From Bosea sp. PAMC 26642 (GTDB taxonomy: Bacteria > Pseudomonadota > Alphaproteobacteria > Rhizobiales > Beijerinckiaceae), in the NCBI RefSeq assembly GCF_001562255.1, contig NZ_CP014301.1, positions 682,001-746,000 of the forward strand: DNA of 64,000 bases, in the 5' to 3' direction. Numbering within the stretch: the stretch's first letter is position 1; every line of letters starts with the position of its first letter. Shown here piece after piece: positions 54,426 to 63,972 of the stretch. Below the pieces are notes generated by a model. That model was not told the DNA's origin. It saw only the letters and a program-made list of their open reading frames with translations, and searched no databases. A program made the position numbers and the translations under genes.

Positions 54426-54779
54426 TCAAGCCTTCGACCACACGGCCAGCTCGTACCCGTCAGGGTCGGAGAAATGGAACCGCCGGCCGCCCGGGAAGTC
54501 GAAGACCGGCTTGACGATGGTGCCGCCGGCCGCCTCGATCGCTGCCTGCGTCACGGCGAGATCGTCGGCATAGAGGATCACCAGCGGCCCGCCGGGCTGC
54601 GGCACGCCTTGTGTCGTGAAGCCGCCCTCCAGCCGCCCGTCGGCGAAAGCGCAATACTCCGGACCGTAATCCGTCATCGTCCAGCCGAAGGCCGCAGCGT
54701 AGAAGTCGCGCGCCCGCGCCAGGTCGGCGACGACGAATTCGATATAGTCGATGCGCCGGTTGTTGGCCGAAGCGGTCAT
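54426..54779 (-). CDS. VOC-family (glyoxalase/bleomycin-resistance fold) protein
   Basis: A 117-residue single-domain protein: RRIDYIEFVVADLARARDFY with AAAFGWTMTDYGPEYCAFAD forms the first beta-alpha-beta module, and GRRFHFSDPDGYELAVWSKA the second with its typical metal-ligand end. AGGGG lies seven bases before the ATG at 54779. Such proteins are dimeric metalloenzymes or resistance proteins. The reaction cannot be named. It is divergent from the hydratase gene at 54966. Confidence 0.9.
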   Translation of the reverse strand: MTASANNRRIDYIEFVVADLARARDFYAAAFGWTMTDYGPEYCAFADGRLEGGFTTQGVPQPGGPLVILYADDLAVTQAAIEAAGGTIVKPVFDFPGGRRFHFSDPDGYELAVWSKA

Positions 54780-54965
54780 GTCGTGTTCCCCTTCTTTTGT
54801 CTCGACGATAAGCCCGATCCCGCCGCTGATCCTTGGCTGGAGTGTGTGGTCGAGCAGGCACAGACCCGCCTTGTTCGATCCTGCTCGGCCCTGTAGCGGG
54901 TTGGCAAGGGCAGGGCGTTCCGCGCATGCTCCGCGCAACGACATGAAATGACAGGGGCGAAACGC

Positions 54966-55721
54966 ATGCCGACCACGACCGAAACCCTGCGCGACGCGCT
55001 GGTCGCCGCCCGACGCGACAAGTCGCTGTTGCCTCTGGCGAGCCTGCCCATTCCCGCTTCGCTGCGGGAAGGTTTCGACGTACAGGCCGCCGTTGCCCGG
55101 AATCTGGGTCATGTCGAGGCCGGCTGGAAGGTCGCGATCGCGGCGGACGGCACGGCGGTGGCCGGGCTCATGCCGGGGCCCTGGCTGAAACCCGGCGACA
55201 CCTATCACGGCGCCATCGGCGCCGAACTGCGCGTCGAGATCGAGCTCGGCCTGCGGCTCGGCCGCGACGTGCCGCGGCGTCCCGGTCAGCCCTACAGCCG
55301 CGCCGAATTGCTGGCCTGCTGCGACAAGGCCTTCCTCGGCATCGAGATCGTCGAGAGCCGCCTCGCCGATTGGTCCGGCAATGTCGCCTTCCCGCTCTGG
55401 CTGGGCGATGCGATGGGCCATGGCGGCTACGTCATCGGCCCCGATCTCGACATCAAGGTGCTCGATGACGTCAGCGGGCTGACCTGCTTCATCGCCCTCA
55501 ATGGCGTAACGCTCTACGACCAGCCGGCCGTGCACGCCAACGGCGATCCGATGACGCCATTTCTTGCATGGGCCAACTGCAAGGACGAGTTTATGGGCGG
55601 ACTTCGCGCCGGCCAGATCGTCACCACCGGCAGCCTGTGCGGTGGCGTCCTCTCACCGGGCAAGGGCGAAATCTTAACCCGTCTCAGCCCCCTGGCGGAT
55701 GTATCCTTGACCCTGCGCTGA
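54966..55721 (+). CDS. 2-keto-4-pentenoate hydratase-like protein (MhpD/FAH fold)
   Basis: A 251-residue protein from the ATG at 54966, or 257 residues from an ATG six codons earlier. Family landmarks are GWKVAIAADGTAVAG, the metal-binding IGAELRVEIELGLRLGRDVP, ACCDKAFLGIEIVESRLADW and the final CGGVLSPGKGEIL. The family includes 2-oxopent-4-enoate hydratase and 4-oxalocrotonate decarboxylase of aromatic meta-cleavage pathways. No other meta-cleavage genes are adjacent, so the physiological substrate is open. Confidence 0.85.
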   Translation: MPTTTETLRDALVAARRDKSLLPLASLPIPASLREGFDVQAAVARNLGHVEAGWKVAIAADGTAVAGLMPGPWLKPGDTYHGAIGAELRVEIELGLRLGRDVPRRPGQPYSRAELLACCDKAFLGIEIVESRLADWSGNVAFPLWLGDAMGHGGYVIGPDLDIKVLDDVSGLTCFIALNGVTLYDQPAVHANGDPMTPFLAWANCKDEFMGGLRAGQIVTTGSLCGGVLSPGKGEILTRLSPLADVSLTLR

Positions 55722-55814
55722 TCGGGCGTCGTGGCTCCGCGCCTGCCGCGATCACGATCGGAACAAATTTAGACGATACCTGTTGGACGAGCAGTGGCGT
55801 TGCCTGGAGGACGA

Positions 55815-57821
55815 ATGCGGTTGCGGCGGATCACGACCCGCATTCTTGCGGGTGGGGGCGCGGTGGCGACCCTTCTGGTGGTCCAGGCGCTGCCGGCTCA
55901 GGCGTTCGACCTGTCGTCGCTCGATATCTTTGGCTGGTTCGGCTCGAAAGAAGAGCCCCCCGCTCCAAGCGCGACGACTTTGCCGTACCAGCTGCAGTTC
56001 GATCTGGGTGACGCGCCGGATGCGAAGGTCCTGACCCGCTCGCTGCAGGACGCCTCGCTGCTTTACCGCCTACGTCAGGACTCTCCGCCCGATGGCGAGA
56101 CCCTGGCACGTCGCATGGCGGCCGATCTCAATCCGGTCGTCGATGCGCTCTGGTCGCAGGGCTATTTCAACGCCGAGGTCGCGCTTACCGTCGATGGCGC
56201 GGCGCTTAAGCCCGGCGCCGAGCCGGATGCTGCGCTCGTGCGTGCGCTCGATGCCTATCGCAACCGCGCACCCGCGCCCATCGTCGTTCGCGTCAGCCCC
56301 GGCCCGGTCTTCGCGCTGCGCAGCATCGCGGTCGACGAGCGCGGCACGGGCGCCGAGCCGGCGATCGCCGATCCCGGCAGGGTCTCTCGGCTGAAGGCCG
56401 GCGATCCCGCGACCTCTGCCTCGCTGCGGGCCGCCCAGGCCGCGCTGGTGGATTACCTGCGCGCGCAGTCGCGGCCGCTGGCAAAGATCGTCGAGTTGCG
56501 CCCGGTGGTCGATCACGCCGCACGCATCATGGACGTGACCTACGTCGTCGATCCCGGTCCGTTGGCAGGCTTCGGCGACGTCACCATCGGCGAGACTGGC
56601 GACGTACCGCCGGCCGTAATCCGCTCCTTCATCTATCTCGAGCCCGGCGACCCCTATTCGCCGAAGGCGCTGGCCGACACGCGCAAATCGATCAACACCA
56701 TTCCCGCCATCGGCTCGGTGCGTATCCGCGAGGCCGACCGGCTCGATGCCGCCGGCAACCTGCCGATCTTCGTCGAGACGACGGAACGGCCCAAGCGTCT
56801 GATCGGCTTCTCGGCGCGTTACTCGACCATCGACGGCCCTGCCGTGAAGACCTATTGGGAGCACCGCAACCTCTTCGGCGGTGCGGAAAGGCTTCGGCTG
56901 GAGGCCGATCTCTTCCTCGCTCCGCGCATCGACGGCAGCAAGATCCAGCGCTTCGGCGATTTCGAGCGCTCCGATCTCGGCGGCCGCTTCGGCTTCAGCT
57001 TCCTCAAGCCGGCCCTGAACGGCAGCCGCTACGACTGGCTGCTCGACGGCATGGCGACGCGGCAGCGCGTCGGCACCACTCGCTATGGCGGCTACACGGC
57101 CCGCTACGGCAATGTCACCACCGCGATCCAGCGCCGCTTCAGCGATACCTTCTCGGTCCAGGCCGGAATCGAGGTCGAACACGGCCAGACCAGCGATGTG
57201 CTCGGACAGGTCGACTACACACTGGTCGGCATACCGCTTTCGTCGAAATACGACTCGACCGACAGCCTGCTCGATCCCAAACGCGGCATCCGGGCCACGG
57301 CCTCGGTGACGCCGTATCCGACCTTCCTCGGCTCGACCGTCGGCATCGTCCAGAGCAAGGCGGCGATCTCGGCCTATTACGCGCTCGACGAGGACGCGCG
57401 CTACGTCCTCGCCGGCCGCATCGGCCTGGGCTCGATCGCGGGCGAGGGGCTCGCCGACATCCCCGCCACGCGCCGCTTCTATGCCGGCGGCGGCGGCTCC
57501 GTCCGCGGCTACGCCTATCGCACGCTCTCGCCGCTCGGCCCGTTCGGTCAGTTGACCGGCGGCCGCAGCCTGTTCGAGGGCTCGGTAGAGGCCCGCATCA
57601 AGATCACGGAGACGATCGGCATCGTGCCCTTCTTCGACGCAGGCGCGGCATTCGAATCGAGCATCCCGAACTTCAAGGAAACGCTCCAGCTCGCCGCCGG
57701 CCTCGGCCTGCGCTACTACACCCCGATCGGCCCGATCCGCCTCGACGTCGCAGCTCCCCTCAATCCCCGCAAGGGCGACAAGCCTGTCGCAGTCTATGTC
57801 AGCATCGGGCAGGCCTTCTGA
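55815..57821 (+). CDS. tamA: Outer-membrane translocation assembly protein TamA
   Basis: A 668-residue Omp85-family protein. The signal peptide ends LPAQA near residue 30. POTRA-like domains fill about residues 55-310, with DGETLARRMAADLNPVVDALWSQGYFNAEV and VTYVVDPGPLAGFGDVTIGE. The C-terminal 16-strand barrel contains RFYAGGGGSVRGYAYRTLSP, the conserved VRGY motif, and the ending FYVSIGQAF-like VAVYVSIGQAF with terminal Phe. The ATG at 55815 follows GGAGGACGA; a GTG seven codons earlier is less suitable. The stop overlaps tamB by one base. TamA and TamB form a complex spanning the envelope for outer-membrane protein or lipid transport. Confidence 0.93.
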   Translation: MRLRRITTRILAGGGAVATLLVVQALPAQAFDLSSLDIFGWFGSKEEPPAPSATTLPYQLQFDLGDAPDAKVLTRSLQDASLLYRLRQDSPPDGETLARRMAADLNPVVDALWSQGYFNAEVALTVDGAALKPGAEPDAALVRALDAYRNRAPAPIVVRVSPGPVFALRSIAVDERGTGAEPAIADPGRVSRLKAGDPATSASLRAAQAALVDYLRAQSRPLAKIVELRPVVDHAARIMDVTYVVDPGPLAGFGDVTIGETGDVPPAVIRSFIYLEPGDPYSPKALADTRKSINTIPAIGSVRIREADRLDAAGNLPIFVETTERPKRLIGFSARYSTIDGPAVKTYWEHRNLFGGAERLRLEADLFLAPRIDGSKIQRFGDFERSDLGGRFGFSFLKPALNGSRYDWLLDGMATRQRVGTTRYGGYTARYGNVTTAIQRRFSDTFSVQAGIEVEHGQTSDVLGQVDYTLVGIPLSSKYDSTDSLLDPKRGIRATASVTPYPTFLGSTVGIVQSKAAISAYYALDEDARYVLAGRIGLGSIAGEGLADIPATRRFYAGGGGSVRGYAYRTLSPLGPFGQLTGGRSLFEGSVEARIKITETIGIVPFFDAGAAFESSIPNFKETLQLAAGLGLRYYTPIGPIRLDVAAPLNPRKGDKPVAVYVSIGQAF

Positions 57822-60800
57822 TGCGGATGCGCCTCACCCTTCCGCGTCTCGCGCTCCTCGCCGTGCTCCTGCTGGCCGGCCTCGTCGTCTCGTCGCGCTT
57901 CGGCGGCTTTGCCCAGAACGCCCAGACCGATCGCGGCGTCATCGCCGATCTGATCTCGCGGGCACTGTCCAGTGACGCCAGCCAGGTCTCGATCGGCGCG
58001 GTCGAGGGCGCATTGTCCTCCGACGTGACCATTCGCGACATCGTGCTTTCGGATCGTGACGGCCCCTGGCTGCGGCTCGACCGCGCCCGGCTGATCTGGA
58101 CCCGCACAGCGCTGCTGCTGCGCCGGCTGGAGGTCAACCGCCTCGAGATCGGCAAGCTCGAAATCCTGCGCAAACCCGCTCCCCAACCGCCGGGCGCGCC
58201 CGTCAACGACGCGCCGATCCTGCCCGAACTGCCGCTCAAGGTCGTCGTCACGGCTTTCCAGCTCGGCGAACTCGCACTCGGCGAACCTGTCGTGGGAACG
58301 GCCGCGCGCCTGAGCGCCAATGGCGCCGCGACGTTGGGGCCGCCCGCAGAAGGGCTCGACCTTCGTCTCGATGCCCGTCGTCTCGACCGGCAGGGCGAGT
58401 TCACTCTCCGCCTCGGCTTCGTGCCGCAGACGACTCGCCTGCAGATCGCCGCCAAGCTCGACGAGGCGCCCGGCGGCCTGATCTCCCGCATGGCGGGCCT
58501 GCCGGGCGAGGCGCCGGTGAAGCTCGACATCAACGGCGACGGCCCGCTCGATTCCTTCCGCTCGACGCTGAATTTCACCGCCGGCGACACCATCGGCGCG
58601 CAGGGCTCGGCCAATCTCGCCCGTGTCGGCGCCGGTCGCCAGCTCGCGCTGGCGCTCGATGCCCGTATCGAAGGGCTGATGCCGGCGCCGGTCGCCCCCG
58701 TCTTCGCCGGCTCGACGCGGCTCGACGGCACGGTCGGCTTCCTCGACGACGGCGCGGTCGACATCCGCACGCTCGCAATGGTTTCGGCGCTGGCGCGGCT
58801 GGACATCCTGGGACGCTACAATCCCGACAAGACCGTCGATCTGCGCGTCACCGCGGCCGCCCGTCCTAATGCCGAAGGGCGCACCAAGGCGGCCGGAACC
58901 GAGATCGCCAAACTCGCCTTCGAGGCGACCATCAAGGGTCCTGTCGCCGGCCCCGCCATCGTCGCTACGCTGGATGCGGCCGAAGCGCGCCTGCCGACCG
59001 GCAGCTTCGACAAGATCGCCGCGCGCTTCACCGCGACACCCAGCGGCGCGCTCAACCAGGCGGGCACGCGCGTCGCGCTCGTCGCCGATGGCGAGGCGAC
59101 GGGCGTCGCCCTTGCCGATCCCGCGCTCGCCCGCGTCGTCGGAGACCGCGTCGTCTTCACCCTGCGCGGCACTGGCAACGACGATGCCACCGCCGATTTC
59201 GAGGCTCTTCGGCTCGCCATGTCCGGCGTCGAACTCGACTACAAGGGCAAGCTCGGCCAGGCCCGCATCCTAGGCCAGGCCCGTGCGGTGCTGCCCGATC
59301 TCTCGCGCATGAGCACGCTCGCCGGTCGCGCACTCGCCGGCCGGGCCGAACTTGCGGCCGATCTCGATGCGACGCCGAAGACCGCAGCCTATGGCGCGAC
59401 CCTGAGCGGACGTGGCGACCGCCTCGTCACCGGCGAGCCCGCTTTGGACCGCCTGCTCGCCGGCAATCTCACCTTGGCCGGCCAGATCCGGGCGCTCGCC
59501 GGCGACGTCACCGTCACGGGCCTGCGCCTGGCTGGCCAGCACGCCGCCTTCACCGGAGATGGCAGCATCGCTCAGGTCGCCTCCGATCTGCGCCTCGCCA
59601 TCGCCGTGCCCGATCTGAAGCGCGCCGATGCGCGGCTCTCGGGCCGCGGCGATGTCGCCGCGCGGATCACCGGCCCGCGCGACCGCCTTGATGCCACCGC
59701 CCGCATCGCCGTCGCCAATGCCAGCGCGCTCGGCCGGCCGATCCCGCGTCTCGCGATCGATGCCGTCATCCGCGACCTGCAAGGCGCGCTCGATTCGCAG
59801 GTGACGCTCGACGGCGAGATCGAGGCCAAGCCGGCGAAGGGAAATGTCCGCTTCGCGCGCCTGCCCGGCGACGGCTGGAACCTCTCGGCGCTCGATCTTG
59901 CCATCGGCTCTGTCAGGCTGAACGGCGCGCTGACGCTCGATCAGGCGAGCCGCGCCGCCGGCCGCGTCACCCTCGCCGCCCGCAATCTCGACGATCTCTC
60001 GGCGCTGGCGCTGACCAAGCTCGGCGGCCAGATCGACGCCGATATCGGCCTGTCGGTCGTCGAGGGCCGGCAGAATGCGACGCTCGCCGCACGCGGCACC
60101 AAGCTCTCCGGCCCCTCCGTGGCGATCGACCGGCTCGATGCGAACCTGGCTGCGAGCGACGTCTACGGCCGGCCGGCGCTCGATGCCGCCATCGCGATCG
60201 ACCGCGCCGTGGTCTCCGGCGAGCCCATCAGCGCGATCCGCTTCGATTCGAAAGGCGCCCCCGATGCCAGCGCCTTCACGCTGAGCGCGGCGGCGCGCGG
60301 CTTTGCCCTGAACGGCGCCGGCCGGCTCGTGCCCGGCGCGCCGCTGAAGCTGGAACTCGCCTCCTTCGAGGCACGCCGCGACGGCCGGCGCATCGCGCTC
60401 GCCAATCCTGCTTCGTTGAGCTTCCCGGCTGGCGGCGTCGAGATCGCGGGTCTGGCGCTGGCCATCGACGCCGGCCGCGTCACGCTCGATGGCCGCGCCG
60501 GCGAGACGCTGGATTTGCGCTTTGCCGCCCGCGACGTCCCGCTCTCCGCCGCGCGCATCCTTGCGCCGAAGCTCGATCTCGTCGGGACGCTCGATGCCCA
60601 GGCCCAGATCGGCGGACGGCAGGATGCTCCGACCGGCCCCTGGCAGCTCCGCATCGCTCGTCTCGTCACGCCCGAGACGCGCCAGGCCGGCCTGCCACCG
60701 GTCGAGATCGCCGGAAAGGGCCAGCTCGACGGCAACCGGACCAGCGTCGACGCGACCTTGAACGCTGGCAAGAACGCCGATCTGACGCTGCGCGGTTCGG

Positions 60801-62137
60801 CTCCCTTGAATGCCACCGGCGCCCTCGACCTGATTGCCAAAGGCCGGATCGATGCCGCCCTGGTCAATCCGATGATCGCCGCGAATGGCCAGCGCCTCAC
60901 TGGTGCAGTCGCGCTCGATTTTCGCGCTGCGGGGACGACGACTGAGCCGCGCCTCAGCGGCACCGCCACCTTCGCCAACGGCAGTTTCACCGACGCGCTG
61001 CAGGGGCTGCGCCTGACCGCGATCGAGGCCCGCATCGCCGCCAATGGCGACAATCTGACGATCGAGCGCGCCGGCGCCCGGACGGCCAATGGCGGCACGC
61101 TGTCGGCGAGCGGCCAGGTACGGCTCGATCCGGCAGCAGGGTTCCCGGGCACGATCCGGCTGCAGGGCAACCGCGCGCAACTGGTCTCTAACGGCATCGT
61201 CACCGCCGTCGCCGATCTCGCGCTCGACCTGTCCGGGCCGCTCGCCCAGCGTCCCAGCATCTCCGGCCGCGTCGATATCGCCTCGCTGGATGTGGCGGTG
61301 CCGGACCGTCTCCCGGCCTCGCTTCGGCCGGTCGATGGAATCAGGCACGTCAAAGCCACCGGCACGGCCGCTGCGCGCCTGGCGGCCGACCGCAAGGCGC
61401 GCCCTGCCGGGAAGGGGCGGGGCCGCCCGGCGCCGGCCTTCGATGCGGCGCTTGCCCTCACCGTCTCGGCGCCCAATCGCGTCTTCATCCGCGGACGCGG
61501 CATCGACGCCGAGCTCGGCGGCGCGATTCGCGTCGGCGGCACGCTTGCCGCCCCGAGCATCGACGGCGGCTTCGACCTGCGGCGCGGCCGCCTCAGCGTT
61601 CTCAGCCAGCGCCTCGATTTCAGCCGCGGCCGGCTCAGCTTCACCGGCGGCACGATTCCCGAGCTCGACTTCGTTGCCGAAACCCGCGCGTCCGATGTGA
61701 CGGCGCAGATCATCGTGACCGGCCCGGCCGACCAGCCGCAATTCGCCTTCACCTCGCAGCCGCAGCTGCCGCAGGACGAGGTCTTATCGCGCATCCTGTT
61801 TGCGCGGGCATCCGGCTCGCTCTCGCCGTTCCAGGCGCTGCAGCTCGCCCAGACGGCGGCGCAGTTCGCCGGTGGCGGGGGCGACGATTCCTTCGAGCGG
61901 CTGCGCAAGTCGCTCGGCGTCGACAATCTCGACATCTCCGTCGGAGCCGGCGGCCCGACCATCGGCGTCTCCCGCTATATCGGCAACAACGTCTCCGTCG
62001 GCGTGAAAGCCGGCGCCAAGCCCGAGGATAGCGGCGTCTCGATCGGCATCGACGTGACGCGCCGCCTCAAGATCCAGGCCGAAACTGGAGCCGACGGCAG
62101 CGCCGCGGTCGGTGTCGGCGCGGAATGGGAATATTAG
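57821..62137 (+). CDS. tamB: Translocation and assembly module protein TamB
   Basis: A 1438-residue AsmA-like protein with one N-terminal signal anchor (LPRLALLAVLLLAGLVVSSR) followed by a very long repetitive beta-taco region rich in alternating hydrophobic residues. The C-terminal DUF490 domain is visible from GGFDLRRGRLSVLSQRLDFSRGRLSFTGG through LPQDEVLSRILFARASGSLSPFQALQLAQ to ITIGIDVT-like SIGIDVTRRLKIQ and the aromatic end VGVGAEWEY. It would bridge the inner membrane to TamA through the periplasm and may carry phospholipid. The ATG at 57821 shares one base with the tamA stop. An upstream open frame inside tamA is rejected. Confidence 0.93.
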   Translation: MRMRLTLPRLALLAVLLLAGLVVSSRFGGFAQNAQTDRGVIADLISRALSSDASQVSIGAVEGALSSDVTIRDIVLSDRDGPWLRLDRARLIWTRTALLLRRLEVNRLEIGKLEILRKPAPQPPGAPVNDAPILPELPLKVVVTAFQLGELALGEPVVGTAARLSANGAATLGPPAEGLDLRLDARRLDRQGEFTLRLGFVPQTTRLQIAAKLDEAPGGLISRMAGLPGEAPVKLDINGDGPLDSFRSTLNFTAGDTIGAQGSANLARVGAGRQLALALDARIEGLMPAPVAPVFAGSTRLDGTVGFLDDGAVDIRTLAMVSALARLDILGRYNPDKTVDLRVTAAARPNAEGRTKAAGTEIAKLAFEATIKGPVAGPAIVATLDAAEARLPTGSFDKIAARFTATPSGALNQAGTRVALVADGEATGVALADPALARVVGDRVVFTLRGTGNDDATADFEALRLAMSGVELDYKGKLGQARILGQARAVLPDLSRMSTLAGRALAGRAELAADLDATPKTAAYGATLSGRGDRLVTGEPALDRLLAGNLTLAGQIRALAGDVTVTGLRLAGQHAAFTGDGSIAQVASDLRLAIAVPDLKRADARLSGRGDVAARITGPRDRLDATARIAVANASALGRPIPRLAIDAVIRDLQGALDSQVTLDGEIEAKPAKGNVRFARLPGDGWNLSALDLAIGSVRLNGALTLDQASRAAGRVTLAARNLDDLSALALTKLGGQIDADIGLSVVEGRQNATLAARGTKLSGPSVAIDRLDANLAASDVYGRPALDAAIAIDRAVVSGEPISAIRFDSKGAPDASAFTLSAAARGFALNGAGRLVPGAPLKLELASFEARRDGRRIALANPASLSFPAGGVEIAGLALAIDAGRVTLDGRAGETLDLRFAARDVPLSAARILAPKLDLVGTLDAQAQIGGRQDAPTGPWQLRIARLVTPETRQAGLPPVEIAGKGQLDGNRTSVDATLNAGKNADLTLRGSAPLNATGALDLIAKGRIDAALVNPMIAANGQRLTGAVALDFRAAGTTTEPRLSGTATFANGSFTDALQGLRLTAIEARIAANGDNLTIERAGARTANGGTLSASGQVRLDPAAGFPGTIRLQGNRAQLVSNGIVTAVADLALDLSGPLAQRPSISGRVDIASLDVAVPDRLPASLRPVDGIRHVKATGTAAARLAADRKARPAGKGRGRPAPAFDAALALTVSAPNRVFIRGRGIDAELGGAIRVGGTLAAPSIDGGFDLRRGRLSVLSQRLDFSRGRLSFTGGTIPELDFVAETRASDVTAQIIVTGPADQPQFAFTSQPQLPQDEVLSRILFARASGSLSPFQALQLAQTAAQFAGGGGDDSFERLRKSLGVDNLDISVGAGGPTIGVSRYIGNNVSVGVKAGAKPEDSGVSIGIDVTRRLKIQAETGADGSAAVGVGAEWEY

Positions 62138-62598
62138 CGTAGTTGGACCAACCCACGGTCCTCAGGGTGGGGGCTATTGGGTAGATGCGTGGGTCGTGAT
62201 TCACGCCCGAGCGCCCGACCGATTCCCTGCCTGCAACCGGCCTGCTCCGACGGATTCCATCGAAAACGGGTCGGTTTCTCGACGTGTCCAGGCCCGATTG
62301 GTTAACCAAACCTAAATTCGGCGCCTTAAAGCGTGGCGCGCCTGCAACACCGGGGGGCAAAGCACCCCCAGACGGGGTGCGCGACCATGATCGAGGTTGA
62401 TCGGCGATCACGCATTCGTATGGTGATTGTGCGTCGGGACACTCCCGGTCGCTGTTTTTCTTCCTCGCCTCTGAATGGTTCAGGGACAAGGGGGAAAGGC
62501 CGGGAATAGGCGAGTTCGTCGGTTGGGTCTCCTGGGGCTGGCCGACAACAGAACAGACCAAAACCCGAGGGTCTCGAAACTTTTTTTGGAGGTTACCA
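62138..62598 (+). promoter_or_regulatory. Long intergenic region and porin leader
   Basis: This 461-base gap between tamB and the porin has no supported gene. It must hold the porin promoter. It contains two overlapping stem-loops at 62353-62380, a T-rich stretch near 62575-62588, and GGAGG seven bases before the porin ATG. A short CCCAC/GTGGG stem at 62152-62171 could weakly terminate tamB. Confidence 0.5.
62353..62380 (+). promoter_or_regulatory. Two mutually exclusive hairpins in the porin leader
   Basis: GGGGG (62353-62357) can pair with CCCCC (62365-62369). Alternatively GCACCCC (62362-62368) can pair with GGGGTGC (62374-62380). The two stems share the same C-run, so only one can form at a time. 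Confidence 0.4.
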
Positions 62599-63951
62599 AT
62601 GAAGCTCGTTAAGAGCCTCCTCCTCGGTTCCGCCGCCGGCATCGCCGCGGTTGCCGGGGCTCAGGCCGCCGACCTTCCCTCGCGGAAGGCCGCTCCGGTC
62701 GAATACGTTCGCGTCTGCTCCGCCTATGGCGCAGGCTTCTTCTACATCCCCGGCACCGAGACCTGCCTGCGCGTCAGCGGACGTGTTCGTGCAGAGTATC
62801 TGGTCGGTGAGCGCTTCGGCGACAACCAGGACGCCTACGGCACCCGCGCTCGTGGCCGTTTGAACATCGACGCCCGCACGGCCACCGCCTACGGCACGCT
62901 GCGTACCTACATCCGCTACGAGCTGACCAACAACTCGGGTCTCTACAGCACTGCCGGCATCTCGCCGTTCAACGCTGGTGCGTCCGTCCCCACCGCCGGC
63001 TTCGGCCGCGGCGTCGGCACGACCGGCTCGCTGCTCGACATGGCGTTCGTCCAGTTCGGCCCGATCACGGCCGGTCGTGCGCAGTCGTTCTTCGACTTCT
63101 ACCCGAACGATTTCAACTTCAACTCGGTCCGTACGGCTGACAGCCGTCTGAACCTGTTGGCCTACACCGCGACCTTCGGTTCGGGCTTCTCGGCGACGGT
63201 TTCGCTTGAAGATCGCGTTTCGGGAACCGGCGGCCGCGAGGTCAACTTCCCCGGCTCGACCTATCAGGGCCAGGACTTCCCGGATGTCGTGGCTTCGCTC
63301 CGTGTCGAGCAGGGCTGGGGCGCTGCGCAGTTGTCGGGTGCTTTGACCCAGCGTAAGCTGACCACCGGCAACATCGCAGGCGCTGTCGAAGGCGACGAGA
63401 TGGGCTACGCCGTTCAGGCAGGTGTCAAGTTCAACCTGCCGATGATCGCCGCTGGCGACACCTTCGTTCTGCAGGCTGCTTACGCCGATGGCGCGATTGG
63501 CTATCTCGGCTGGAACTCGGGCACGTTCGGCCTCGGCCGTTTGGGTGCTCTGGCTCTTGCTGATGCCGCCTTCTCGGGTATTGGCAACAACGTCAAGACC
63601 ACGACCGGCTTCTCGATCGTGGCTGCTCTGAAGCACTTCTGGACCCCGGAACTGCGTACCGAGATCTCGGCTTCGTATTCGGAGCTGAAGCTCGGCTACC
63701 TGAACGGTGGCGGCGTTTACTTCAACCCGCTCGACGTTCGTTCGCTTGATCCGAAGGAATTCATCATCGCCGGCAACCTGATTTGGTCGCCTGTGTCGGG
63801 CCTGGATATCGGCGTGGAAGTGCTCTACTCGCACCTCGATGTTCGTTCGCCGGTTACGACCGTCAACAACTTTGGCGGTCGCAATGCCCTTCTCGGCATC
63901 AAGAGCGAAGATGCGATTGCTGGTCGTCTGCGCATCCAGCGCGACTTCTGA
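62599..63951 (+). CDS. Outer-membrane porin, Porin_2 (Omp2b-like) family
   Basis: A 450-residue beta-barrel protein with a signal peptide ending AGAQA near residue 23. The mature start ADLPSRKAAPVEYVRVCSAYGAGFFYIPGTETCLRVSGRVRAEY, with its two cysteines, is the hallmark of the alphaproteobacterial Porin_2 family. ITAGRAQSFFDFYPNDFNF is another conserved segment, and the chain ends in RLRIQRDF with the terminal Phe needed for barrel assembly. Codon choice is biased differently from neighbouring genes (more T-ending codons), as in highly expressed genes. A strong ribosome binding site precedes it and a textbook terminator follows. It allows diffusion of small hydrophilic solutes. Confidence 0.95.
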   Translation: MKLVKSLLLGSAAGIAAVAGAQAADLPSRKAAPVEYVRVCSAYGAGFFYIPGTETCLRVSGRVRAEYLVGERFGDNQDAYGTRARGRLNIDARTATAYGTLRTYIRYELTNNSGLYSTAGISPFNAGASVPTAGFGRGVGTTGSLLDMAFVQFGPITAGRAQSFFDFYPNDFNFNSVRTADSRLNLLAYTATFGSGFSATVSLEDRVSGTGGREVNFPGSTYQGQDFPDVVASLRVEQGWGAAQLSGALTQRKLTTGNIAGAVEGDEMGYAVQAGVKFNLPMIAAGDTFVLQAAYADGAIGYLGWNSGTFGLGRLGALALADAAFSGIGNNVKTTTGFSIVAALKHFWTPELRTEISASYSELKLGYLNGGGVYFNPLDVRSLDPKEFIIAGNLIWSPVSGLDIGVEVLYSHLDVRSPVTTVNNFGGRNALLGIKSEDAIAGRLRIQRDF

Positions 63952-63972
63952 TCGGTCTCCCGATCTCGTCAG

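Noticed and set aside
56855..57820. N-terminal extension of TamB inside tamA
   Set aside because: tamA is the real gene there, and the signal anchor of TamB begins at the ATG at 57821.
59270..61741. A long minus-strand open frame opposite tamB
   Set aside because: It has the same compositional shadow character, and no ribosome binding site or family motif. TamB on the plus strand is well supported.
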